Positions 12,013 through 22,572 of a stretch of DNA of 64,000 bases are shown one piece after another. Source of the stretch: Mastigamoeba balamuthi (Eukaryota > Evosea > Mastigamoebida > Mastigamoebidae); NCBI GenBank assembly GCA_902651635.1, contig CACRSC010000075.1, positions 345,406-409,405 on the forward strand. The letters run 5' to 3'. Made by a program: the position numbers and the translations under genes. The first letter of the stretch is position 1. Every line of letters starts with the position of its first letter. The notes beneath the pieces are model-generated. The model was not told the DNA's origin, did not search any database, and worked only from the letters and a program-made list of their open reading frames with translations.

Positions 12013-13317
12013 ATGGGGGTCTCGGGATTCGAAACGATAAATCCAATGTGCACATACAACTTTCAAAATAGGATTGCCCGATGCAACTGATGTGCGTGTG
12101 ACTAGCAGAAGGAGAGGGCGGTTGGCGTTGGTTTAGGAAAGCAGCGGGGCAATGGAATGAGTGCGCAGAAATGGCAGCCCCTGATAAGCCGTGCGTCAAA
12201 GGGTACAGAGAATGCCCTCGCCAGCCATGACCCCCGAGCCTGCGACGAGGTAAGAGCGGTAGAAGGGCGGCCAGCGATGCCTATCGTGGCGAGAAGAAAA
12301 TCGCGCTGCTCGGCAGGTGTTTCCGGCGCTCAAACAACAGGCGAAGTTAGAATTTGCGCATGCAAACCAGCAAAAAGACAAATTGATACAACCTGCACCT
12401 TTGCGGTGCAGGCAGATGCCCCGACAAACGTGCCCGCCTCGTGACTGAGGCCTTCCCCAGCACACGTGGTTCATCAGCAGGCGGACGAAGTGCAAGGACG
12501 CTGTGGCACCGGGGCGTATGCCATGCTCGGGACGAGGGGGGAGAATTTCTGTTGCTGGAGGCGCGGTAACAAGGCCACGGGGACATCGCGGGCAGCAGAC
12601 GCGGCCATCGAACGCGAGGGCTGCTCAACGAGCCTCAGCCCACAGAGGCCGTGGGCGAGAATCGGCCCTGCAAGCGCACCCCCGGCTGAACGGCCGTTGC
12701 TGTCACTGCGCAGCCGCAGCGACTCCAGAAGAGAAACGGTAGCCCAGAATCCACCCAGAGTTCCGGGGGCGCTCTGGGATCCCCTGTGGGCCCGGGAGCT
12801 GCCTGTGAACTCGCCGCTTTGTGGGTGGGCTCTCGAGGAGGAGGGCCTTCGGGCGTACCTCGGAGGCTAGGCCCATGCTCACAGCTGCCCGTGCCCTCAG
12901 CACCGATGGAGATCTTGATTTCCAGTGATTGCATCTCGTTTTTCCCTTCTTCTTCCTCTTTTCCCGGGCATAACGAGCCTGGCAGGCGCCACCCTCGCCT
13001 GTGCCACAGAGGGGTGAACTTCGATGATCGGCTCGGAGCAAGGGCCATTTGGGGGACCCCGTGAACTCGAGTTTGGGGAGCATTTCAGGTACCACCAGAG
13101 GGGTGGTGTGGGATTTACCTCCGGATCGGGTGATGCTGCGGGGGCCGGAGCCATTCCATTCTGGGATCTTTCCCTGCACGAAGTGCGAGCAATGCGCCAC
13201 AGAAGCCCCCAACATTGTTGGTTCTGACGCATTTTCTATTTTGAACGGGGACACTCAGGCGGCTTCTCCGCAGCACCTTCGCGCAGACCCTCTCAGCCGC
13301 ATTACACGAGGCCACAC
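12013..13317. other. Intergenic; 3' part belongs to a tandem duplication
   Basis: No gene is seen. From about 12540 onward the sequence aligns by eye with 16270-17044 (shared blocks such as TTTCTGTTGCT, GCCACGGGG and the pair CCTGCACGAA...GCGAGCA just before the ATG). The promoter region was therefore duplicated together with the transporter gene. Confidence 0.55.
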
Positions 13318-16269
13318 ATGTCCACAGGACTGACGCTCAAGGGCGGCCTGCTGGAGGTCGGCATGCTGACCTCCGGCGTCATCTGCACGCTGTTCACCAA
13401 GGCGCAGGACAACAGCCGCGCCAAGGGCTGGGGAGGCGAGGAGCACGCCTTCGAGCACCCCTGGACCCAGTCCCTCTTCATGTTCTGGGGTTCGCTATCT
13501 CTCATCCCCGCAAAGCCCCCGCACCTGCCTAACGCTAATGGTCCACTCCCCCGTCGGTTACAGCTGAGTCCATGTGCCTCGTGGCGTTCCTGGTGGCGCG
13601 GTACCTCGCCAAGCGGAAGCGGAAGCAGAGCGGAAAGCCCGAGGAGAAGCCCAAGACGTTCCTGGAGACGTTCCCACCGATCCTGGCGCTGCCCGCCTGC
13701 TGCGACATGTTCGCGACCAGCATCTCCAGCATCGGGCTGCTCTACTGCAACGCCTCTGTGTGGCAGATGCTGCGCGGCTCCTGCATCGTCTTCGTCACCG
13801 TCCTCGGCGTGCGTCCAAACCCCACTCTCGAACCCACCCATCCATCTCTTGGGTTGTAGTGACCGTTATTAGCACCCACACACAAACACCAGCTCAAATT
13901 CAAACCCGGTACTCACCTCTCGAGGCCCTTCCGCCCCCCTCTCTTTCGCAGAGGATCTTCTTCAAGCGGAAGCCCCCGATGTACCGCATCCTCGCCCTCG
14001 TCATCAGCGTCTGCGGCCTCATCCTCGTCGGCCTCTCCAACGTGCTCTCCTCGATTGACACCGGCGACGGCGACGCCGCGGGGTCGGGGTCGGGGTCGGG
14101 GAGCTCCGGCACCAAGGGTGGCGGGGACAGCAAGACCACCGCGTGGGGGACCATCGTGGGCGTCGTCCTCGTGCTCTTCGCGCAGCTGATCAACGCCGTC
14201 CAAATTACGATCGAGGAGACGCTGCTCAAGAAGCGCGACCTCGCCCCGCAGCAGGTCGTCGGCATGGAGGGCGTCTTCGGGACCCTCATCATCGCCTTCA
14301 TCGTGCTGCCCATCGTCTACTGCATCCCGGGCAGCAGCCCCAGCTCGATGAAGCGCAACTCGTACGACAACGCCATCGACGCGTTCATGATGCTCGGCAA
14401 CAACAGGGCGCTGCTGGGCTTCGTGCTGGGCTACATCTGCTGTGACGGCCTGTACAACTTCTTCGCGCAGAGCGTCACCAAGTACCTCACGGGCTCGCAC
14501 TACGCGCTCATCGACGCCTGCCGCAGCATCTTCGTCTGGGCCTGGCAGCTCATGACCTTCTACTGCATCAGCGAGCAGTACGGAGAGGAGTGGACAAAGT
14601 ACTCGGGGCTGCAGGTCGCGGGGTTTGTGCTGCTGAGCGTGGGCACCGCCATCTTCAACGGCATCCCCAGGCTGCCTGGCTTCTCCTATGAGGAAGAGGA
14701 GCCCAAGGACATCGAGACAGCGGGGACCGAGTCGGCCCTCACGGTGGACATCAGCATGGACAGAAAACACGAGGCGGAGCTGGGGAGCGCCCCCGTGAAG
14801 AAGGAGGGAGACTGAGGGCACCGCTGCCAGACTGTCTCCCCGCACAGGCCTCTTTCTGGTCCATGTAGATACTCTTACCAGAACGTAGCAGCCATTTCGC
14901 TGCTTATCATCCCAACTCTTGGCCATTCTCCAATGCCACTCGTCTTTATGAAAGAGGAGCATCTTGGCACAGTGTATGAGGGGCAACTGAACGCGCATTA
15001 GCACAATGTGTGCCAGAATGTGATGAAACTTACCTGGTACGGTTATGAGATGGCCCAGCCCAGTTGATCTGCTTCACCTAACAATTCAGTAATAAGTTTC
15101 AACTCCAGAGAGCGACAGAGATGACAAGAGAGAAGCTACCAGAAAACGTCGAGAGACAAGATGGTGAGAGGTAACAACCCCCTCGCACGACGCAGCGTGT
15201 CTGATAACCTCCATCCGCAGTTGAAGGATCCGCTCTTGGACCCGAAGGCAGGCGCCGACAACACCTGGAGAGGAGGCTGATTTTGGTACACACATTCTCA
15301 TGCCAGAAGTCTCCCGATTGGCCACTCACGTTATCCAGACAGAATGCGTACCGTGAAAGACGACCTACATACCGTGCTGGAACTGGCATGAGCGCTCTCG
15401 CGCAGGGATCATCCATGCGTACAATGAAGACGAATATTGTGATGTCCATTGGATAGTGATTATCGAGAATGGCGGCGCTGCCGAAGAACTCGGCGCACGG
15501 TCCGCGAGGCTATGAAGATGGCAGAGCTGAGCATTGGGCCCTGATCTAGTCGACGCCTTGGTACTGGTACCGGCAGCGTCCATTCCGGCAATGGGCCTTG
15601 CCGTCACACTGAGAGCACACTCCTACGCAGGTAACCGTGATTAAGAGAGACCCGATGGCTGCCCCTCTGCCCCTTCGAGGCGTTCTTATTCTGAGTGGGC
15701 ACTGCTCACGTCGAGTGTCATGGCTGTCGCGACAGTGCGGCCGTTCAATTCTAAGGTGTCGCTCGTGACTGGCAAGGTTCAGCGTGTCGCCCGCTGACGC
15801 AGCTTCTCCTCAACAACTAACTGCGCACCGCATGGGTGCTATCGACCCAGATGGAAGACGCAGCGCGCATGTTCCTGGGACTTGGGTAAAAGGCGGCGAC
15901 AGCCATTCGCTGCTCCAGAGCGAAACGCAGCAGGGCCGCTGGACTCCGAGCGCAGCTCCTGCACCGGCAGGGCATGCGACGGTGGCCTGGTGGCACGGGG
16001 TATGCGGAAGTGCCAATGGCGCCTCTCGAGAGTGCGTGGGCACAGAGGGCGCCGCTGTCAGCGGCACTGGCAGACTCAGAACCGGCGCACACAAGCATGT
16101 TATCTGAGGCAAAACCTGCACCTTTGCGTCGAGGGCAAATACCCTCTGATTCATGGGGCCAGAAACGCGCGCGAGGCCCTCCCGGAGGCCCGGGGGTACC
16201 CCCCAGCGGGCGCGAGGGAGCGCAAGGAGGCTGCGGGCACGCGGGGGCCGTTTTCTCTGCCGGGGGTTG
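12540..16269. repeat. Tandem duplication unit 1 (about 3.7 kb, contains transporter copy B)
   Basis: Unit 1 comprises upstream DNA, the gene at 13318-14815 and its 3' flank. Similarity with unit 2 is visible in the upstream DNA, throughout the exons, and in the shared 3' flank starting GGGCACCGCTGCCAGACTG after both stop codons. Introns have diverged, so the duplication is not recent. Boundaries are approximate because no alignment could be run. Confidence 0.6.
13318..14815 (+). CDS. SLC35F6-like drug/metabolite transporter, copy B
   Basis: Exons 13318-13489, 13564-13808 and 13952-14815 give 426 residues. The same landmarks are present as in copy A: CNASVWQMLRGSC, FFKRKPPMYRILAL, EETLLKKRDLAPQQ and a C-terminal helix ending GTAIFNGIPRLPGFSYEEE. 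The central loop has a Gly/Ser-rich insert of variable length. Copy B is closer to copy C than to copy A. It was recognised from the SLC35F6 family pattern; transport substrate and location cannot be read from the sequence. The start ATG is the same as in its paralogues. Confidence 0.85.
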
Positions 16270-17044
16270 CGGGGAGTGCATTTCTGTTGCTCTCGGGTGT
16301 GAACTACGTCGTTGTGGCCACGGGGGGCATCGCAGGCAGCGGTCCCCGCCAGCGCACTCCAGGGCTGCGCATCGAGGCCCGTCACACGGACGCGTGGGCG
16401 AGCCTGGGGCGTACGTGCGCCCTCTGATCTCAACAGCCCCGCGTTGTGCCAACTGCCATCATAGTCGCGGGCGCTCGATAAGGAATCAAACGCCCTGAAT
16501 TCGCCCACAGTACCCACGGGGGCCCCCCTGATCGACCAGGAGACTCGACGGTCCACGGGGGTGGGCAGCTGCTCGCGGGGGAGGGGGCCCGAGGTTCACT
16601 GCTCCCCCCGTGTGGCTCAGCACCGATGCAGATCTTTCCAGTGATGCACTGAATTCCGCCCTTCTTCTTCCCCCGTTTCCCGTGCAGAGCGGAGTTCCCC
16701 TGGGCCGCCACCCCCGTGTTGCCAGGACGGGGAATGCGTGCAGTCCTCTGCCCGGTGGCACAGCCCACGTGGGCGCGAGTTGCGGGGAAATGCAGGGGCC
16801 ACCAGAGGGGGTGGTGTGGGATAGCCTCCCGATCGGGAGGTGTTGCGGGTCGCTGGGCATGCCGTTCTGGGATCTTTCCCTGCACGAATTGCGAGCAGTG
16901 AGCCACAGAAGCCCGTTGGCTCTGACGCACTTTCTTACTTTGATCGCTGGGACTCAGGCCCACACCCCGAGCGGTTTCTCCGCAGCAGCAGCGACTCCCC
17001 CCGCCCCCCGCAGAGGCCTCGGCCGCACGCACACGAGGCCAACC
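14816..17044. other. Intergenic region between transporter copies B and C
   Basis: About 2.2 kb without a supported gene. The last 0.8 kb is the duplicated promoter region described for the tandem unit. The section 14880-15700 is lower in GC and contains only short, unrecognisable frames. I saw no tRNA-like box B or other RNA gene, but no search was run. Confidence 0.45.
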
Positions 17045-18580
17045 ATGTCCGGAGGGCTGACGCTCAAAAAAGGCCTGCTGGAGGTCGGCATGCTGACCAC
17101 CGGCGTCATCTGCACGCTGTTCGTCAAGGCGCAGGACAACAGCCGCGCCAAGGGCTGGGGAGGCGAGGAGCACGCCTTCGAGCACCCCTGGACCCAGTCC
17201 CTCTTCATGTTCTGGGGTCCGCCTCTCTCATTCGCAATCTTCTCTCTTCTCTCTCGCCCGCACAAGTGACTGACGCCGGCCTCGCAGCCGAGTCGACGTG
17301 CCTCGTGGCGTTCCTGATCTCGCAGTGCGTCGCCAAGAGGCGGATGCAGAAGTCGGGCGTCCGCGAGGCCAAGCCCAAGACGTTCCTGGAGAAGTACCCG
17401 CCGATCCTGGCGCTGCCCGCCTGCTGCGACATGTTCGCGACCAGCATCTCCAGCATCGGGCTGCTCTACTGCAACGCCTCTGTGTGGCAGATGCTGCGCG
17501 GCTCCTGCATCGTCTTCGTCACCATCCTCGGCGTGCGTCCCCCACACCCTCTTCTTGCTCTTCTGTGGCCGTTGGGGTCAATGATGCACAGTAAAACGCG
17601 CACCAAAAGTGAACCTGAACCTCACCTCTCCACCCTGCGCACCCCTGATGGCCCCCACCGCAGAGGATCTTCTTCAAGCGGAAGCCCCCGATGTACCGCA
17701 TCCTCGCCCTCGCCATCAGCGTCTGCGGCCTCATCCTCGTCGGCCTCTCCAACGTGCTCTCCTCGATTGACGAGGACGACGGCGACGCCGCGGGGTCGGG
17801 GTCGGGGAGCTCCGGCGCCAAGGGCGACGGGGGCAGCAAGACCACCGCGTGGGGGACCATCGTGGGCGTCGTCCTCGTGCTCTTCTCGCAGCTGATCAAC
17901 GCCTGCCAAGTGACCATCGAGGAGACGCTGCTCAAGAAGCGCAACCTCGCCCCGCAGCAGGTCGTCGGCATGGAGGGCATCTTCGGCACGATGATCATCT
18001 CGCTCGTCGTGCTGCCCATCGTCTACTGCATCCCGGGCAGCAGCCCCAGCTCGATGAAGCGCAACTCGTACGACAACGCCATCGACGCGTTCATGATGCT
18101 CGGCAACAACAGGGCGCTGCTGGGCTTCGTGCTGGGCTACATCTGCTGCAACGGCTTGTTCAACTTCTTTGCGCAGAGCGTCACCAAGTACCTCACGGGC
18201 TCGCACTACGCGCTCATCGACGCCTGCCGCAGCATCTTCGTCTGGGCCTGGCAGCTCATGACCTTCTACTGCATCAGCGAGCAGTACGGCGAGAAGTGGA
18301 CCAAGTACTCGGGGCTGCAGGTGGCCGGGTTTGTGCTGCTGAGCGTGGGCACCGCCCTCTTCAACGGCATCCCCAGGCTGCCTGGCTTCTCCTACGAGGA
18401 GGAGCAGCCCAAGGACATCGAGACAGCGGGGACCGAGTCGACCCTCACTGTGGACGTCAGCATGGACAGAAAACACGAGGCGGAGCTGGGGAGCGTCCCG
18501 GTGAAGAAGGAGGGAGACTGAGGGCACCGCTGCCAGACTGTCTCCACGACCTCCTAATGGTCCATGTCGATACTCTTACA
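16270..18580. repeat. Tandem duplication unit 2 (contains transporter copy C)
   Basis: This is the second copy of the block described at 12540-16269. It covers the 0.8-kb upstream region, the gene at 17045-18521 and the first part of the 3' flank. The right boundary is set where similarity to 14816-14880 fades. Confidence 0.55.
17045..18521 (+). CDS. SLC35F6-like drug/metabolite transporter, copy C
   Basis: Exons 17045-17216, 17288-17532 and 17664-18521 give 424 residues. Nearly all third-exon codons match copy B, including the tail ending AELGSVPVKKEGD. Differences from B cluster in the cytosolic loop of exon 2 (RRMQKSGVREAKP instead of KRKQSGKPEEKP) and in the Ser/Gly loop. As with the other copies, membership of the SLC35F6 branch of the drug/metabolite transporters is clear, but the substrate is not known. 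The reading frame is intact, so this copy is probably functional. Confidence 0.85.
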
Positions 18581-18915
18581 ATGAATCACGGCAGCAATTT
18601 GGGCTGCTTTCCTCTTCACATCCCGGGCAGCCCTCCGAAATATATATCGCGCACTTGCGTCTCTTGTGGAGCACTCTTCACACTATCTGCAGGGTGCAGG
18701 GCACCGTACTTTGCAAGAAAACTAAGTGGGCTCAGAGTGGTGCACGAAACGCTAGCTTTGGCGCGTGCTCCAATAAGCAGCGGGCGATCAAGAACCCCTG
18801 GGCAGTATGAGCAGTATCGCGGAGCGTATCTGCTGCGAGAGATTCGCACCGAGGGCAAGCAAATCTAGGGTTCAGGAAAGCCCACAACACACCCAGAGAA
18901 CAGAGAAACCAACCC
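18522..18915. other. Intergenic, upstream of surface protein S1
   Basis: No gene is seen. It is the last part of the transporter 3' flank followed by the promoter region of the type I membrane protein starting at 18916. Confidence 0.4.
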
Positions 18916-21733
18916 ATGCGTAGTCCCCCGCTTGCCCTTGTCCTGGCCCTGCAGTGTGCCCTAGCCAGCAGCCCCCGTGCCCCCGGTGAGCCTCCCCCAG
19001 GGTGCAGTGTGGCCTGGCTCACCTCTGCTCTGCTCTGCTCTTCTTTGTTCTGCTCTGCTCTGCTTCTTTGTTCTGCCCTCCTCTTCTTTGTCCTGCTCTG
19101 CTCTGCTCTTCTGCTCTTCTTTGTTCTGCTCTGCTCTGTTCTGCTCGTGCCCACTGAGCAGGCAGCGGCAGCCCTGCCCCAGTGTCGCTGCACGGGCGGC
19201 AGGACACACTCGCCCCGCTCTACGTCCGCTCGGGCGACGGCGAGCGCCAGATGCTGTGGCAGACGGGAGACGCGTTCCCCACGCAGGACGACGTCGTCAA
19301 CACGGTCGTCCGCGCCGTCGCCGCAGCGTCAGTGGCCCCTCGCCCCCCACGACTGGCCTGACGTATTCCCCATCCTGTCAGGGACGCGGTTCACCAGGGG
19401 TTCTCGGAGATGACCCGCACAGACGCGATGACGGTGTACGTCACGCAGAGCGAGGAGCTGGGGAACCACAGCGCAGAGGGCGTCTGGGTGAGCAACAGGA
19501 CCCTGTCGAGCACAGCGCTCTGGCGCAAGTACGTCGGGCTGGTCTGGCGCTCCGAGGGCTTCTCGGACACGCCGACCCTCAGGGTCATCACCAGGGCCTT
19601 CGGCGACATCTTCGCGCTCACGCTCGACACCATCGAGAACCCATCGGCCACACGCCCTCGCAGTGCTGGCCAGTGCTCAGGTGCAGTTGTTTTCCCTTCT
19701 GTTCTCTTCTGTTGTGCTGTGTAATTTTCTGCTCCTTGTTCTGTTTGCTCGGTTCTTAAGCACGACACGCACCGCAGGGCCCGGGCTGTCCAAGCGGTGG
19801 GTCATGGCGCACGAGTGCAGCGACCCCGCCAGGTGCTACGCCCCCAACAGGAGCGCCGGGGACGCGGGGGTGAGGGACGCGTGGGCGCCGGGCTGCCTGA
19901 AGATGCGCAGCAGCGAGTTGCCGGGCATCGGCGAGGACCTGCCCTATCCGGCCACCGCGGCCCAGATGATCCCGCCCCCCTTCGAGAGCCAAGCGCTCTA
20001 CGCTCAGTTCAGTGCGCTCCAGGGGCACTCGTGAGGGTGTTTTCTGACGTGTTCTGACGCTGTCGATCGATGCCAACGCCGTGCAGACTCGCTGCCGATC
20101 ACACACACGTTTGCCATTCTGGCCGACGGAGACGAGGAGAGCGGGGTGAGNGCTGTGTAATTTTCTGCTCCTTGTTCTGTTTGCTCGGTTCTTAAGCGCG
20201 ACACGCACCGCAGGGCCCGGGCTGTCCAAGCGGTGGGTCATGGCGTACGAGTGCAGCGACCCCGCCAGGTGCTACGCCCCCAACAGGAGCGCCGGTGACG
20301 CGGGGGTGAGGGACGCGTGGGCGCCGGGCTGCCTGAAGATGCGCAGCAGCGAGTTGCCGGGCATCGGCGAGGACCTGCCCTATCCGGCCACCGCGGCCCA
20401 GATGATCCCGCCCCCCTTCGAGAGCCAAGCGCTCTACGCTCAGTTCAGTGCGCTCCAGGGGCACTCGTGAGGGTGTTTTCTGACGTGTTCTGACGCTGTC
20501 GATCGATGCCAACGCCGTGCAGACTCGCTGCCGATCACGCACACGTTTGCCATTCTGGCCGACGGAGACGAGGAGAGCGGGGTGAGAGGGATTGGCGTGG
20601 ATGCTGCCTACGCCCTGTTCTGGAATGCGGTGCTGAGATACAGCTATTGGGGGCACACCCACAGCGCCACAGTCTACGAGTGCGTACAGCAACCACACCT
20701 CTGTTTGCTGACAACAAGAGCCACGTACAGGTTCTCTGGTGTCCTCAGAAAGAAGTGTGCAACGTTGATGGGGCAGCACCTTCCAGACCACGAGGGTAAG
20801 GAGACTGTGGTCTTTAACTCCACCACCTGCGAGTCGCTTGAGAGGGCTCTCAACGCCACTGGGATTGGACACCCACTCCCAGCCAGGCTGGCACCAATGT
20901 ACCTGCTCCAGGTCAACCAGAAATTGGCCATATACAGCCCGCTATATGCTGGTGATGACGCTAACGACAGCATCGCATTCGGCATCCATTTTGGGGACTA
21001 CGTGTCCTCAGCTGTTGTTGTCAGCCAGGGCGGCGTGACAACCCTGTGGAACTGCTCTCTGCCCATGCTCGAGGAGAGTTGGTACTGGCTGAAATACTAT
21101 GTTGCTGTCCACTGCCGTGTGCCGCCCGAGGTCAGTCGCAGTGCTGCCAGTGGTCCTGCTGTGGTGCAAGTGACTGTGGCCGGTGGGTTCTCTGGCACCG
21201 CCAATGCCGTCTTCCTGCCAAAGCCCGCGGTCAGCAGAGTCACGTGCAAGGGAAAGGACCGTAACGGTCTGTCCATCATCAAGTTCTATGGCTCTTTCCC
21301 TGTCGATTTCCAGAGCGAGAACCGCTCAGAGCACATTGTGGTCAAAGTGTGCAAAAGAGACTCTGTCTGCATGATCGGTGCCAGGTTGACCCGGTTCCCA
21401 GATCCTAAGGAGCTCCTGGTGCCCATCAGCTGGCACGGCGACCTCACAGTGTCCCTCTCGCAGCACGCCGGGCGTTACTGGGCTGGCCCGTTTGCCGTTA
21501 TTGTCCCTGAGGAAGGCAGGAAGCAGAGGGGACTGAGGATCGCGGCTACAATCGCTGGAGTGACGGCCCTGGTGGTGCTGATAGGTATCTGCTTCCGATG
21601 CACCAATGGCTGCAGCATGTTCAGGCGCAGGGCTGTGCACCCCGGCCGCCGTGTACTCTCATTGTCAAGTGCTGAGGATGAGAATGCCCACCTCTTCGTG
21701 AGCTACCTTGCCCGTAGCAACCACATCAACTAG
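18916..21733 (+). CDS. Type I membrane protein S1 (unrecognised family)
   Basis: I do not recognise this family. Spliced model 18916-18985, 19162-19327, 19382-19680, 20214-20447, 20523-20679, 20719-21733 gives 646 residues in frame. It has a signal peptide (about 1-19), a long ectodomain with many N-glycosylation sites and paired cysteines, one membrane helix (about IAATIAGVTALVVLIGI) and a short Arg/Cys-rich tail. A segment starting VPPEVSRSAASGP could be a beta-sandwich of IPT/TIG type, but that is a guess. Fourth exon and start of fifth exon occur twice (19778-20150 and 20214-20586) around a single N; the model uses the second set, which alone keeps the frame. The fourth exon donor (20448) was chosen because only that site gives a consistent phase in all three paralogues. 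Likely at the cell surface or in secretory membranes. Confidence 0.7.
19021..19147. repeat. Pyrimidine microsatellite (TCTGC/TTCTG) in intron 1 of S1
   Basis: The intron between 18985 and 19162 is mostly an imperfect array of CTCTG, TTCTG and CTTCTTTG units. It extends the polypyrimidine tract. Paralogues S2 and S3 have a similar TTCTG-rich tract in intron 3 instead. Confidence 0.75.
19716..20150. repeat. 435-bp direct duplication, first copy
   Basis: Copy 1 (19716-20150) and copy 2 (20152-20586) are about 99% identical, with roughly four substitutions (for example GCACGACACG versus GCGCGACACG), and are separated by one N. Each covers the end of an intron, one full exon of S1 and the start of the next. 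A single N at the joint suggests two contig ends that overlap but were not merged, or two alleles placed in series, rather than a real exon duplication. Confidence 0.85.
20151..20151. other. Single-base assembly gap (N)
   Basis: One ambiguous base marks the joint between the two copies of the 435-bp duplication. It interrupts what would otherwise be coding sequence of the first copy. Confidence 0.95.
20152..20586. repeat. 435-bp direct duplication, second copy
   Basis: Second copy of the duplicated segment. It continues without interruption into the rest of the S1 gene, so it is the copy used in the gene model. Confidence 0.85.
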
Positions 21734-22572
21734 AACAAGGATCATTGTGCCCCAAGTGGCCGACTGGCCTTTGGTGTTGAACATGGTGACAATGAAACAA
21801 GCCTGCTCTGATAATGTTAGGGAGTCGCCTTTCTGAGACAGTAGTAGAGGAATGGGCAGGCCTACTCTTGACCTGACCCTGGGCGCAGTTGGGATCGGCA
21901 AACAAATCACCCTCGAAGGGGTGGGCCGATGTATTTTGCTCACACGGACCGAATTTCCTTAGCAAACACAAGGGTCTTTGTTTACATTCAGTGGGCCAGT
22001 TCCTTTGTGAATGTGGTAGTGTGAGTGTGCAGAACAGGGTAGGCAGTCAAGGTGTCAAGGAAGTTCCAATGGTAATCGTATGTTGTAGCAAAAGTTGTCA
22101 CAATGGTTATTCAAATGTACCAGATGAGCCACACAAGAGAAAAAGACTCCACCTTCCATGGAAATGGAATGTAGCTAAGCAATACACTCAGACGATTACT
22201 GAGGTTGAATACGAGCTTGTAAAGCCCAATTTGAGAAGGCCGACCAGTTGTTCTATCTGCCTGAAAGGCTCTGAGGCGCCCTGCAACAGCCTTGAACTTG
22301 GGTTCCTCGTGGCTGAGAACTCGACTGATCAGATAGGCCTTATTTCCAGAGACTGTTACTATGAGGATCCAGATATGCTCAGTCAACCACGTCCAGCAGC
22401 CCAGCTTCACAGCATGGGCCTTCGGCCACTTGTCATCCCGTTCTGAAGAAGTCAGCATTCCTCTTGGCAGAACATAGTGAGCCAGGGGTGGCTGGTGTGA
22501 GTGCCCAAATTAGGTCTATCTGAGCAATAAAAATCAGTTCAACCAACAGATAATCTGAGTACTCTGACAGTA
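21734..22572. other. Intergenic DNA of lower GC
   Basis: A 185-codon open frame on the plus strand (21889-22446) and a 115-codon one on the minus strand overlap here. Neither resembles a family I know, and codon use does not match the neighbouring genes. I do not call a gene. The composition is similar to the mobile-element-rich stretch at 29000-33900. Confidence 0.4.

Noticed and set aside
20448-20522. Donor at the GTGAGG after GGGGCACTC as the end of S1 exon 4
   Set aside because: It puts exon 5 out of frame. The upstream donor after TTCA gives the right phase in S1, S2 and S3 alike.
21889-22458. Overlapping 185- and 115-codon frames on opposite strands
   Set aside because: No recognisable motif, no paralogue in the window, and the region is AT-richer and flanks a pseudogene. 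Chance frames or remnants of mobile DNA cannot be told apart.
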